In this document: piece after piece, positions 1-6,447 of the stretch
Layout: every line of letters starts with the position of its first letter
Position numbering within the stretch: position 1 is the stretch's first letter
DNA from: Octadecabacter sp.
Lineage (GTDB): Bacteria > Pseudomonadota > Alphaproteobacteria > Rhodobacterales > Rhodobacteraceae
NCBI GenBank assembly: GCA_018500065.2
Contig: JAHBAO020000170.1
Span: forward strand, 1-7,590
Reading direction: 5' to 3'
DNA: 7,590 nt
Translations under genes and position numbers: made by a program
The notes under the pieces: model-generated
The model's database searches: none
What the model was told of the DNA's origin: nothing
Seen by the model: the letters and a program-made list of their open reading frames with translations, nothing else

Positions 1-1
1 G

Positions 2-886
2 GATCAGTTGGAAAGTAACGTTCATCAAAACAACGACTACCGGTGCGCCATCGGTGGAACCACTGGTATTGAGTGTTTTGACCATTGGTGCCGTGAACTG
101 AAAGAAACCGGATATCTGCATAATCACGCGCGGATGTGGTTTGCCTCGATCTGGATTTTCACGCTACGTTTGCCATGGGAATTGGGTGCGCAATTTTTCC
201 TGAATCATTTGATCGACGGTGATCCGGCGTCAAATACTCTCAGCTGGCGTTGGGTTGCGGGGTTACATACCAAAGGCAAAACATATCTGGCGCGGCCATC
301 CAATATTGCAAAATACACTAACGGAAAGTTTGAACCAACCGGGCAGCTCGCCCAGACTGCAGAGCCGCTTGTTGAAGGCTATGATCATGCGTTCGTCCCC
401 GCGTCATTTACGCAGCCAGCCCCACAAAATGAATGCCTAATCTTGGTAACGCCTGAAGATTGCAACCCGGAGAACTGCATCTCAGAGGGTATGAAAGGAA
501 CGTTGGGTCTGGTCTTGCCTAAAGAAATTGACCAGAGCGAACGATCACATATCTTCCGGCTGGGTGCCGTTGAGGATGCGGTGATGCGACTTGGGTCGCA
601 GGGCAATGTCGCGGCAACCGACGATTGGATCACGGCCATTATCACTGCGGCAGAACGGGCGGGCACAACACAGGTGGTTACGCCATTTACCAGTGTTGGG
701 CCTATCGCGACAAAACTGGCCGCTGCGCAAGATGCGCTTGTCGCTGCAGGGATGACGCTACATCAACACCTGCGCCCCTATGATGCGGCAACATGGCCCC
801 ATGCAACGAAAGGTTTCTTCAAACTTAAGAAAAAGATCCCTAGCATTCTATCAGACCTCGGATACACCAATGCCCAAAACGCCTAA
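2..886 (+). CDS. Photolyase-like FAD-binding protein, 5' end outside window
   Basis: This is the C-terminal part of a cryptochrome/photolyase-family flavoprotein. The frame is open to the left edge, so the true start lies upstream; the TTG at base 8 is only the first start-like codon and is used here for numbering. Residues about 17-108 match the FAD-binding helical domain: TGIECFDHW, then LHNHARM (37-43), then LIDGDPASN followed by W80 and W82. By comparison with E. coli PhrB (numbering from memory), N76 corresponds to the flavin-N5-facing Asn378, W80 to Trp382, and N39 to Asn341. Residues about 136-290 look like an alternating alpha/beta domain (strands ECLILVT, LGLVL, TQVVTPF, MTLHQHL) ending in KGFFKLKKKIP. 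That resembles the antenna domain that normally precedes the FAD domain, which suggests a permuted order. The gene overlaps the next one by 17 bases, so the two are probably translationally coupled. The family is confident; whether it repairs DNA or senses light is unknown. Confidence 0.85.
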   Translation, partial: DQLESNVHQNNDYRCAIGGTTGIECFDHWCRELKETGYLHNHARMWFASIWIFTLRLPWELGAQFFLNHLIDGDPASNTLSWRWVAGLHTKGKTYLARPSNIAKYTNGKFEPTGQLAQTAEPLVEGYDHAFVPASFTQPAPQNECLILVTPEDCNPENCISEGMKGTLGLVLPKEIDQSERSHIFRLGAVEDAVMRLGSQGNVAATDDWITAIITAAERAGTTQVVTPFTSVGPIATKLAAAQDALVAAGMTLHQHLRPYDAATWPHATKGFFKLKKKIPSILSDLGYTNAQNA

Positions 887-1094
887 ACCTGTTGACCTTT
901 CGCCTGATCACATAAGTGGAATTGTCGAAATGGCACTGTCAGATCACATGAGTTTTGCAAACATCGAGACCGAATATGGGATCAGTGACAAACAAGTTAA
1001 AACTCTGATGCGGCGTGAGCTAAAAAGCAGCAGTTACAAAGCATGGCGCAAGCGCGTCCGAACTTTCGGCGATCGCCGAGAGGCCTACAAGTAA
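870..1094 (+). CDS. DUF2805 / TIGR03643-type small HTH-like protein
   Basis: This small basic protein of 74 residues belongs, by recognition of its sequence, to the TIGR03643 (DUF2805) family, whose biochemical role I do not know. A predicted helix spans residues about 12-22. A helix-turn-helix-like stretch follows at about 29-49 (FANIETEYGISDKQVKTLMR), and then a conserved-looking basic tail, RRELKSSSYKAWRKRVR. This suggests nucleic-acid binding, which is inference. I chose the ATG at 870 rather than the in-frame ATG at 780 because homology starts near PKTPKPVDLS and the longer version would lie inside the upstream gene. The start overlaps the upstream stop by 17 bases with no strong Shine-Dalgarno, pointing to translational coupling. 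The stop lies 7 bases before the next gene. Its place between two photolyase-family genes implies a shared function, perhaps as a partner or regulator. Confidence 0.85.
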   Translation: MPKTPKPVDLSPDHISGIVEMALSDHMSFANIETEYGISDKQVKTLMRRELKSSSYKAWRKRVRTFGDRREAYK

Positions 1095-1101
1095 TGTCAG
1101 T

Positions 1102-2640
1102 ATGATGTCGCAACCGCCCACCATTGTTTGGTTCAAACGTGATCTGCGGGTCCAAGACAACACGCCATTGCTGGCGGCGTCACACTTAAACGGCCCGATC
1201 ATTCCACTTTATATCGTTGAACCGGAGTATTGGCAGCAACCCTTTGCATCGCGTCGTCATTGGCACTTTATCCACGATTGTCTGGTCGACCTAAACAAAG
1301 GCCTTGCTGAACTTGGGCAACCGCTCTTGATTCAGATTGGCGATGCCGTTGACGTCATTGATAGACTGCAAAAGCAATTTGGTGTTCGCGATGTATTTAC
1401 GCATGAAGAAACGGGGAACGCGTGGACATATGCGCGTGATATTGCCGTCATGCGGCTATGCGCAGGCCGCAAAATAGCACTCCATGAGTTTCCGTCTAAT
1501 GGTGTGGTGCGAAGACTGCGTAACCGTGATGATTGGTCATGGATCAGAAACGCGCGCATGGCAGAGGAAATTCAGCCCAAGCCGGTTAAACTTGTGCCGA
1601 TGCCTGAATGTACCCCTGACGCGTTACCCCACAAGAACGACCTGATGTTTGGCGACCCCTTAATAGGCAGGGTGCAAAAAGGCGGGCGGGACGCGGCCGT
1701 CGCGGATTTGCGCAGTTTCTTAACGCATCGCTCACAAAAATACCTATACCATATCTCGGCCCCAGATGCGTCAGAGGTCTATTGTTCGCGGCTTTCCGCA
1801 CACCTTGCTTGGGGAACTTTGTCGGTACGCGAAGTCGTGCAATCTATAGCCAAACGTCGAGCCCAGCTTTCGCCAGTTGAAAAGAAGAATTTTGGCCGGA
1901 ACCTTAGCGCATTTGGGTCGCGTTTAGCATGGCGGTGTCACTTTATTCAAAAGATCGAAGACCAGCCCGAAATCGAGACAAAATGCATGCACCCTGCATT
2001 CGAAGGGATGCGCGAGAGCGAGCACAACGAGGCATATTTTCAGGCTTGGAAGACAGGGCAAACAGGATACCCCTTTATTGATGCGTGTATGCGAAACCTT
2101 GTAGCGGAAGGTTGGATCACCTTTCGGATGCGGGCGATGTTGGTCAGTTTTGCAAGCTACCAGTTGTGGTTGGATTGGCGCATCACAGGGAATCATTTGG
2201 CGCAGGTATTCACCGACTATGAACCCGGCATTCATTATAGCCAGCTACAGATGCAATCCGGCGTGACAGGGATCAACGCGATGCGCGTATATAACCCGAT
2301 CAAGCAATCTAAAGAACATGACCCCTCAGGGGCGTTCATCCGAAAGTGGGTTCCAGAATTAAGGGGCGTACCAGACGATTTCATCCATGAACCTTGGAAA
2401 TGGGAACGCACATTGATTGAAGACGTCGCATTTACCCTGGGGCGTGATTATCCTGAACGCATTATAGATCACGAGGCCACAGCGAGAGAGGCCAAGCAAC
2501 GTATTTCCGAGATGCGCAAAGGCACTGATTTTCGCGGGTTAGCCAATGTCGTGTTCCGAAAATTAGGGAGCCGTAAACGCCCCGCGGGTCAAAGCAAGAA
2601 ACCGGAAAATCAAGACCAGAACCAACTAACTTTGTTTTGA
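1102..2640 (+). CDS. Cryptochrome/deoxyribodipyrimidine photolyase family protein
   Basis: A 512-residue cytoplasmic flavoprotein, close to the usual family length. The N-terminal alpha/beta antenna domain covers about residues 5-135 (TIVWFKRDLRVQDNTPLL at the front). The helical FAD domain covers about 225-440 (TGYPFIDACMRNL, FRMRAMLVSF, DYEPGIHY, YNPIKQ). Aligned by eye to E. coli PhrB (residue numbers from memory), it keeps W277, W359, D372 and the W306 equivalent (W316). Several lesion- and flavin-contact positions differ: Glu274 is R274, Asn341 is F341, Asn378 is H378, Trp382 is L382 and Trp384 is M384. I recall similar residues in other members of this proteobacterial group, so this is probably a family trait rather than decay. 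The activity may be unlike that of a CPD photolyase. The ATGs at 1102 and 1105 are equivalent start choices. It sits 7 bases after the DUF2805 gene and ends the module. Confidence 0.93.
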   Translation: MMSQPPTIVWFKRDLRVQDNTPLLAASHLNGPIIPLYIVEPEYWQQPFASRRHWHFIHDCLVDLNKGLAELGQPLLIQIGDAVDVIDRLQKQFGVRDVFTHEETGNAWTYARDIAVMRLCAGRKIALHEFPSNGVVRRLRNRDDWSWIRNARMAEEIQPKPVKLVPMPECTPDALPHKNDLMFGDPLIGRVQKGGRDAAVADLRSFLTHRSQKYLYHISAPDASEVYCSRLSAHLAWGTLSVREVVQSIAKRRAQLSPVEKKNFGRNLSAFGSRLAWRCHFIQKIEDQPEIETKCMHPAFEGMRESEHNEAYFQAWKTGQTGYPFIDACMRNLVAEGWITFRMRAMLVSFASYQLWLDWRITGNHLAQVFTDYEPGIHYSQLQMQSGVTGINAMRVYNPIKQSKEHDPSGAFIRKWVPELRGVPDDFIHEPWKWERTLIEDVAFTLGRDYPERIIDHEATAREAKQRISEMRKGTDFRGLANVVFRKLGSRKRPAGQSKKPENQDQNQLTLF

Positions 2641-2961
2641 TGAAAGTTAATTTCGCACGGTTCGACGCAACCCAACTTTCGTGACGCCGATACATGGTTT
2701 TTGTTTCGAAGGCCGGCTTGAATTGTAGCTGGGTTCGTTCCCGCTTTTGCAGCAAAGGGCAGTTTGCCCGGCCAAGCCTAGCATTGGAAAGCGGTCATTT
2801 GATCAAGAACTTTTTAGGGCGGTTTTGTCCAAATGTCGGAACCTGGCCCCGAGTGCAGCGAACGTCCGCAATCCGTCGATTCCTACCGAGTAATGGGTGT
2901 TTGGTGCAGTTGCCGGAAGCAGTGTCCCAATTAAGCGCCTGCGGCTAAAGGCAATTTGCAT

Positions 2962-2977
2962 AACATTTTCAAATGTT
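2962..2977. repeat. AT-rich inverted repeat
   Basis: The arms AACATTT and AAATGTT are exact reverse complements separated by TC. An outer pair, GGCAA at 2950-2954 and TTGCC at 2977-2981, partly encloses it. It could be a protein-binding site or part of a terminator structure with the hairpin that follows. Function is not determined. Confidence 0.4.
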
Positions 2978-2983
2978 TGCCAA

Positions 2984-3003
2984 CCTGCTTCGGCGGGCGT
3001 TTT
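2984..3003 (+). terminator. Weak candidate intrinsic terminator
   Basis: CCTGC and GCGGG can pair (one G-U) around a UUCG tetraloop, and the stem is followed by CG and four Ts. The stem is only 5 bp and the T-run is short. If real it would stop read-through from the photolyase module before the inositol operon, about 345 bases after that module's last stop codon. Confidence 0.3.
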
Positions 3004-3141
3004 GTGTCTAAGTTGCGCGGTGTCCGAAGGAATGCGCTCAGTTGAGCCCATTCGAGAGAATAGGCCACGACAATTGCACCGAATATGTCCTCGGGCGTTG
3101 GAACATTCCGTCCAAGTGGTTCCTGCTGATCGAAGTTCCTC

Positions 3142-3157
3142 TTGCAACCGGTTGCAA
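3142..3157. promoter_or_regulatory. Perfect 16-bp palindrome, probable LacI-family operator
   Basis: TTGCAACCGGTTGCAA is a perfect palindrome with a central CG step. Its inner 14 bases fit the general LacI/GalR-family operator pattern TGNAANCGNTTNCA at every fixed position. It ends 46 bases before the iolG start, where a repressor would block transcription of the inositol operon. No LacI-family gene is in the window, so the regulator must be encoded elsewhere. The pattern match is seen directly; binding by a LacI-type repressor responding to inositol or a catabolite is inference. Confidence 0.7.
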
Positions 3158-3203
3158 AACTGCGCAGTCTGTTGAAGTCGGGAATCAGAATTGGGAACTA
3201 TTC

Positions 3204-4208
3204 ATGCTAAACGTTGGGCTTTTGGGGGCTGGTCGCATTGCTATTGTGCATGCGCGTGCGATTGCCGCGCATCCGGGTTCACGGCTCGTTGCGGTCGCGG
3301 ATGTAGCAACAGAAGCTGCGCAAGCTTTGGCGCAAGGCTATGGGGCGAAAGCGCAGACGAGCGCAGAAATCCTTGCAGATCCGACAATTGATGCTGTGCT
3401 GATCGCGACATCTACGGACACCCACTCAGACTTTATCGAGGCGGCGACGAAAGCGGGCAAAGCTGTGCTTTGCGAAAAGCCGGTGGATCTGAGCCTTGAA
3501 CGCGCACGGACCTGCCAAAAGGCTGTCGAGGCGCACGGCAAGCCGGTTATGATCGGCTTCAACCGTCGCTTTGATCCGAATTTTGCAGCGCTGAAGGCGG
3601 CTGTTGATGGCGGTGAGATTGGCAAAACAGAAATGCTGACCGTCACCTCGTTTGACCCTGCACCGCCGCCAGTAAGCTACGTAATGGTTTCCGGCGGAAT
3701 ATTCCGTGACATGATGATCCATGACTTTGATATGGCCCAGTTTATTATGGGTGGGCTGCCCAAAACGATCATGGCAACGGCAAGCTGCCTTGTTGACCCA
3801 GAGATCGGTGCGGCAGGCGACTTTGATACGGCAACTGTCACCATGACCTATGAGGATGGCCGAATTGCGGTGATCAATAATTCACGTCGTGCCGTTTATG
3901 GGTACGATCAACGCGTTGAAGTTCTCGGCGCGGACGGGCTGCTTCAGGCCGGAAATATGCTGGAGAACACTGTGGTGAAGTCGACCACCGCTGGCGTTGT
4001 CAGCGCGAAGCCAACGTATTTTTTCTTGGAACGCTACATGCCCGCCTATGAGGCTGAGTGGTCTGCGTTTGTTGATGCGCTTTCTTCGGGAGAGGAAATG
4101 CCTGCAACCCTGGCCGACGGAATTGCCTCACTCGCGATGGCGGAAGCTGCGAACCTATCAGTTGCGCAGTCGCGCCCGATCAATTTGGCGGAGGTTTTAG
4201 ACACCTAA
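3204..4208 (+). CDS. iolG: Inositol 2-dehydrogenase (Gfo/Idh/MocA family)
   Basis: This NAD-dependent cytoplasmic enzyme of 334 residues, normal for the family, oxidises myo-inositol to 2-keto-myo-inositol, the first step of inositol breakdown. The N-terminal Rossmann domain shows GLLGAGRIA at 5-13 and the family EKP motif at 91-93, with K92 the expected catalytic lysine. The C-terminal substrate domain has GFNRRFDPNF (118-127) and FRDMMIHDFD (167-176), where D169 and H173 match the Asp/His pair spaced by four residues in characterised IolG. The ATG at 3204 was chosen because the Rossmann motif begins three residues later and GGGA at 3193-3196 is a modest ribosome binding site. An in-frame ATG at 3042 would add 54 unrelated residues and run across the operator. 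The adjoining sugar transporter and iolB support inositol as substrate; a scyllo-inositol dehydrogenase is the main alternative. Confidence 0.93.
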   Translation: MLNVGLLGAGRIAIVHARAIAAHPGSRLVAVADVATEAAQALAQGYGAKAQTSAEILADPTIDAVLIATSTDTHSDFIEAATKAGKAVLCEKPVDLSLERARTCQKAVEAHGKPVMIGFNRRFDPNFAALKAAVDGGEIGKTEMLTVTSFDPAPPPVSYVMVSGGIFRDMMIHDFDMAQFIMGGLPKTIMATASCLVDPEIGAAGDFDTATVTMTYEDGRIAVINNSRRAVYGYDQRVEVLGADGLLQAGNMLENTVVKSTTAGVVSAKPTYFFLERYMPAYEAEWSAFVDALSSGEEMPATLADGIASLAMAEAANLSVAQSRPINLAEVLDT

Positions 4209-4252
4209 CTGCCAATAACCAATTGGTCGGGGTTCTCTCGGCCATGATCAAG

Positions 4253-4268
4253 TTCGGCGTTTGCCGAA
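4253..4268. repeat. Hairpin-forming inverted repeat between iolG and binding-protein gene
   Basis: TTCGGC and GCCGAA are perfect 6-bp arms around the loop GTTT. No T-run follows, so it is not a standard terminator. It may be an mRNA processing or stability element, or an operator half of a promoter in this 112-base gap. Confidence 0.45.
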
Positions 4269-4277
4269 TACGCGTAA

Positions 4278-4298
4278 CGCCATGCGCTCTTAATGGCG
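4278..4298. repeat. Second inverted repeat upstream of binding-protein gene
   Basis: CGCCAT and ATGGCG are exact 6-bp reverse complements with a 9-base loop, ending 8 bases before the ribosome binding site. Together with the hairpin at 4253-4268 it gives two consecutive short stems in the leader of the binding-protein gene, which could protect the downstream mRNA or bind a regulator. The function is inferred. Confidence 0.4.
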
Positions 4299-4306
4299 AA
4301 AACTCT

Positions 4307-4315
4307 AGGGAGGAG
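4307..4315 (+). promoter_or_regulatory. Very strong ribosome binding site for the binding-protein gene
   Basis: AGGGAGGAG lies 5 bases before the ATG at 4321 and is nearly fully complementary to the 16S rRNA tail. It fixes the start and fits the need for high expression of a periplasmic binding protein. Confidence 0.85.
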
Positions 4316-4320
4316 TTACT

Positions 4321-5262
4321 ATGAATAAGATTCTTATGGCCGCTGGCCTTGTCACACTTATGGGCACAACGTCCGTTATGGCGCAGCAGATCGGTGTTTC
4401 CGTTGCTCGTTTTGACGACAACGGCCTGACCGTTATGCGCAATGGCATGACAGCACACGAAGAGATGCTTGACGGTGTGTCCTTGCAGATCGAAGATGCG
4501 ACTGATGATGTTGCAAAGCAGCTTGACCAGATCAACAACTTCATCGCGTCCGGCGTTGATGCGATCATCGTGAACGCAGTTGACACAAACGCAACCGAAG
4601 CGATGTCGAACGCGGCTGCGGCTGCGGGCGTTCCACTGGTTTACGTCAACCGTCAGCCCATCAACATGGACACACTGCCAGACGGTCAGGCGTTCGTTGC
4701 GTCCAACGAAATCGAATCCGGCACATTGGCCGCATTCCAGATGTGCCAGCAGCTGCGTGCTGAAGGCAAATCCGGTGGCGCGACTGCTTATGTTCTGATG
4801 GGGCAGCTATCTAACCAAGCGGCTGTTCAGCGCACCAAGGATTTCCACGACGTTATCGGCATGGACATGTGTAACTTCATCACAATCATCGACGAGCAGA
4901 CAGCGAACTGGTCTCGCGATGAAGCCAATGACTTGATGACAAACTGGATTTCCAACGGCGACGAGTTTGACGCTGTCTTTGGCAACAACGACGAAATGGC
5001 ACTTGGTGCTATTCAGGCGATGAAAGCGGCTGGCATTTCTATGGACGACGTTGTCGTTGGTGGTGTTGACGCGACTTCCGACGCGCTGCTGTCCATGCAG
5101 GCTGGCGAAATGGACGTCACAGTGTTCCAAGACCTTGCAGGTCAAGGCGCTGGTTCCATCGATACAGCCATCGCGCTGATCAATGGCGAAGACGTTGACG
5201 CGACAGTTTTCATCCCGTTCAAGTTGGTTACACCAGCAACAGTTGGCGACTTCATCCAGTAA
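4321..5262 (+). CDS. Periplasmic sugar (probably inositol)-binding protein of ABC transporter
   Basis: The extracytoplasmic solute-binding component, 313 residues, captures the sugar and delivers it to the permease in the next gene. Residues 1-21 are a Sec signal peptide (MNKILMAAGLVTLMGTTSVMA), with likely cleavage between A21 and Q22. There is no lipobox cysteine, so it is soluble in the periplasm. The mature part has the type I periplasmic binding fold of the ribose/inositol group (Peripla_BP_4): IGVSVARFDDN near the start, GVDAIIVNAVD, GVPLVYVNRQP, then AVFGNNDEMALGAIQAMKAAG and DVVVGGVDAT in the second lobe. The protein is strongly acidic. Its position between iolG and the permease, with iolB downstream, makes inositol the likely ligand, as for IbpA of Caulobacter; sequence alone cannot exclude another sugar. 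Hairpins on both sides suggest it is expressed above its neighbours. Confidence 0.92.
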   Translation: MNKILMAAGLVTLMGTTSVMAQQIGVSVARFDDNGLTVMRNGMTAHEEMLDGVSLQIEDATDDVAKQLDQINNFIASGVDAIIVNAVDTNATEAMSNAAAAAGVPLVYVNRQPINMDTLPDGQAFVASNEIESGTLAAFQMCQQLRAEGKSGGATAYVLMGQLSNQAAVQRTKDFHDVIGMDMCNFITIIDEQTANWSRDEANDLMTNWISNGDEFDAVFGNNDEMALGAIQAMKAAGISMDDVVVGGVDATSDALLSMQAGEMDVTVFQDLAGQGAGSIDTAIALINGEDVDATVFIPFKLVTPATVGDFIQ

Positions 5263-5274
5263 GTCAGACCAAAC

Positions 5275-5302
5275 GTGCAGGGCGGCAATCGCTGCCCTGC
5301 AC
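5275..5302 (+). promoter_or_regulatory. Strong intercistronic stem-loop after the binding-protein gene
   Basis: The arms GTGCAGGGCGGC and GCTGCCCTGCAC form a 12-bp stem (one G-U pair) closed by an AATC loop, starting 13 bases after the stop codon. No T-run follows, so full termination is unlikely. Such stems commonly block 3' exonucleases and leave a stable upstream mRNA, which would give more binding protein than permease. A partial attenuator is the alternative. Confidence 0.75.
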
Positions 5303-5340
5303 ATCCCAATAATACCCATAAATTACGGAGGATCTGACAT

Positions 5341-6432
5341 ATGTCAGACACGAGCGAAGGCCCAAGCACTTCAGACGGTGTTGGTGGATTGACCTATGAC
5401 AAATCCAAACGACAGTGGCCAAACGAGTTGAATGTCTTTGCCGCGTTGATCCTTATCATCGTAATTTTCGAACTCCTCGGTGCAATTTTTATGCAGCAGT
5501 CCTTGCTGTTTGATAGCCGCGACCGGTTTGATTCAATCTTCAACGAAGCACGTCTTCGTATCATTATTATTCAGGTCGCCATTATTGGCATCATTGCCAT
5601 CGGCGTGACCCAAGTGATCATCACGGCAGGTATCGATTTGTCATCGGGGTCGGTCGTGGGTGCCACGGCCATGATCGCGATGAGTTTCGCACAAGTCGCG
5701 CAAGTCAGCGGCAACCCGAACCCCAAGGCGATCTTTGGTGAATGGGCGCTGGACCTGCCTGTCATTGTTCCTGTGTTTGTCGGCCTCGGTGTTGGTCTGA
5801 CGGCAGGGGCCATCAACGGGCTGCTTGTGGCCTATTCGCGGATTCCACCGTTTATCGCGACGCTTGGCATGATGCTGTTTGCACGCGGTGTGGCGCAGTG
5901 GTGGTCGCTTGGTAACCCTGTGTCGTTCCCGACGGATGCTTATGCTGTCATCGGGTCTGGCATGAACCCAGTGTTCATTTTCCTCGGGCTCGCGATCCTG
6001 TTTCACCTGATTATGAACTACACCGTTTACGGCAAGCACACCTATGCGATTGGGTCGAACGAGGCCGCAGCGCGGATGTCCGGCATCAACGTGCCGCGCC
6101 ATTTGCTGCTGGTTTATATGATCGCGGGCGCGCTGGCGGGTCTGGCCGCAGTTATCCTGACGTCCAAGAACCTGACCGCACAATCTGGTATGGGTTTGTC
6201 CTACGAACTCGAGGCGATCGCGATGGCCGTCATCGGCGGCGTGTCCCTGTTTGGCGGGCGCGGTTCAATCATCGGGACTGGGATTGGCGCGCTGATTATT
6301 GGTGTTATTACATCGGGCTTTACGTTCCTGCGGCTTGGTGCGTTCTACCAAGAAATGGTGCTGGGGATGATCATCGTTGGTGCGGTTGCACTTGATCAAT
6401 GGCAACAAAAACGCGCCGCGGCGCGGGCATAA
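5341..6432 (+). CDS. Sugar ABC transporter permease (BPD_transp_2 family)
   Basis: The inner-membrane channel subunit, 363 residues, of a ribose/fructose/inositol-type importer. After a hydrophilic cytoplasmic N-terminus of about 30 residues, hydrophobic segments lie near 32-52, 73-95, 105-122, 140-164, 170-186, 209-226, 254-274, 290-306, 308-328 and 336-351. Family landmarks are AGIDLSSGS at 96-104 and the cytoplasmic loop AIGSNEAAARMSGI at 236-249, which should couple to the ATPase. The loop IPPFIATLGMM (168-178) is also typical. The ribosome binding site GGAGGA at 5327-5332 lies 8 bases before the ATG. It is 78 bases downstream of the binding-protein gene, across a strong stem-loop, and 15 bases upstream of the ATPase gene. 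The equivalent in Caulobacter is IatP; FrcC of Sinorhizobium has the same layout. Substrate assignment comes from context. Confidence 0.93.
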   Translation: MSDTSEGPSTSDGVGGLTYDKSKRQWPNELNVFAALILIIVIFELLGAIFMQQSLLFDSRDRFDSIFNEARLRIIIIQVAIIGIIAIGVTQVIITAGIDLSSGSVVGATAMIAMSFAQVAQVSGNPNPKAIFGEWALDLPVIVPVFVGLGVGLTAGAINGLLVAYSRIPPFIATLGMMLFARGVAQWWSLGNPVSFPTDAYAVIGSGMNPVFIFLGLAILFHLIMNYTVYGKHTYAIGSNEAAARMSGINVPRHLLLVYMIAGALAGLAAVILTSKNLTAQSGMGLSYELEAIAMAVIGGVSLFGGRGSIIGTGIGALIIGVITSGFTFLRLGAFYQEMVLGMIIVGAVALDQWQQKRAAARA

Positions 6433-6447
6433 GGGAGGGATTAAAGA

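Larger units (their letters stand above)
2641..3203. other. Gene-poor intergenic region with eroded sequence
   Basis: These 563 bases separate the photolyase module from the inositol operon. No frame on either strand gives a protein I recognise. Several overlapping open frames of about 85-115 codons exist in incompatible frames, typical of non-coding or decayed DNA. One minus-strand frame (3197 down to 2931, 88 sense codons, no ATG) reads in a protein-like way, with stretches such as PTPEDIFGAIVVAYSLEWAQ, so it may be a remnant of a lost gene. The right end holds the likely control region of the inositol operon, including the palindrome at 3142-3157. I could not identify a convincing -35/-10 pair. 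Confidence 0.6.

Noticed and set aside
780..869. N-terminal extension of the DUF2805 protein from the ATG at 780
   Set aside because: It lies inside the upstream coding region, adds 30 residues unlike the family, and the ATG at 870 matches the expected family start.
2627..2649. Possible terminator formed by TAACTTT and AAAGTTA at the end of the photolyase gene
   Set aside because: The 7-bp stem is almost all A-T with a 9-base loop and only a short TTT follows, too weak to call.
2757..2769. Small inverted repeat GGGCA-GTT-TGCCC
   Set aside because: A 5-bp stem of this kind is expected by chance and has no supporting context.
2694..2948. 84-codon open frame on the plus strand
   Set aside because: Composition is unlike the neighbouring genes, there is no ribosome binding site and no recognisable motif.
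2803..3147. 114-codon open frame on the minus strand
   Set aside because: It has no recognisable protein family and conflicts with another equally long minus-strand frame; it is likely fortuitous.
3172..3201. Possible -35/-10 promoter (TTGAAG and AACTAT) before iolG
   Set aside because: Both boxes match poorly and transcription would begin at or after the start codon.
3042..3203. N-terminal extension of IolG by 54 residues
   Set aside because: The added residues do not look like the family, the Rossmann motif begins right after the ATG at 3204, and the extension spans the probable operator.
4807..5319. Long minus-strand open frame opposite the binding-protein gene
   Set aside because: It is a shadow of a clearly coding plus-strand gene and resembles no protein family.
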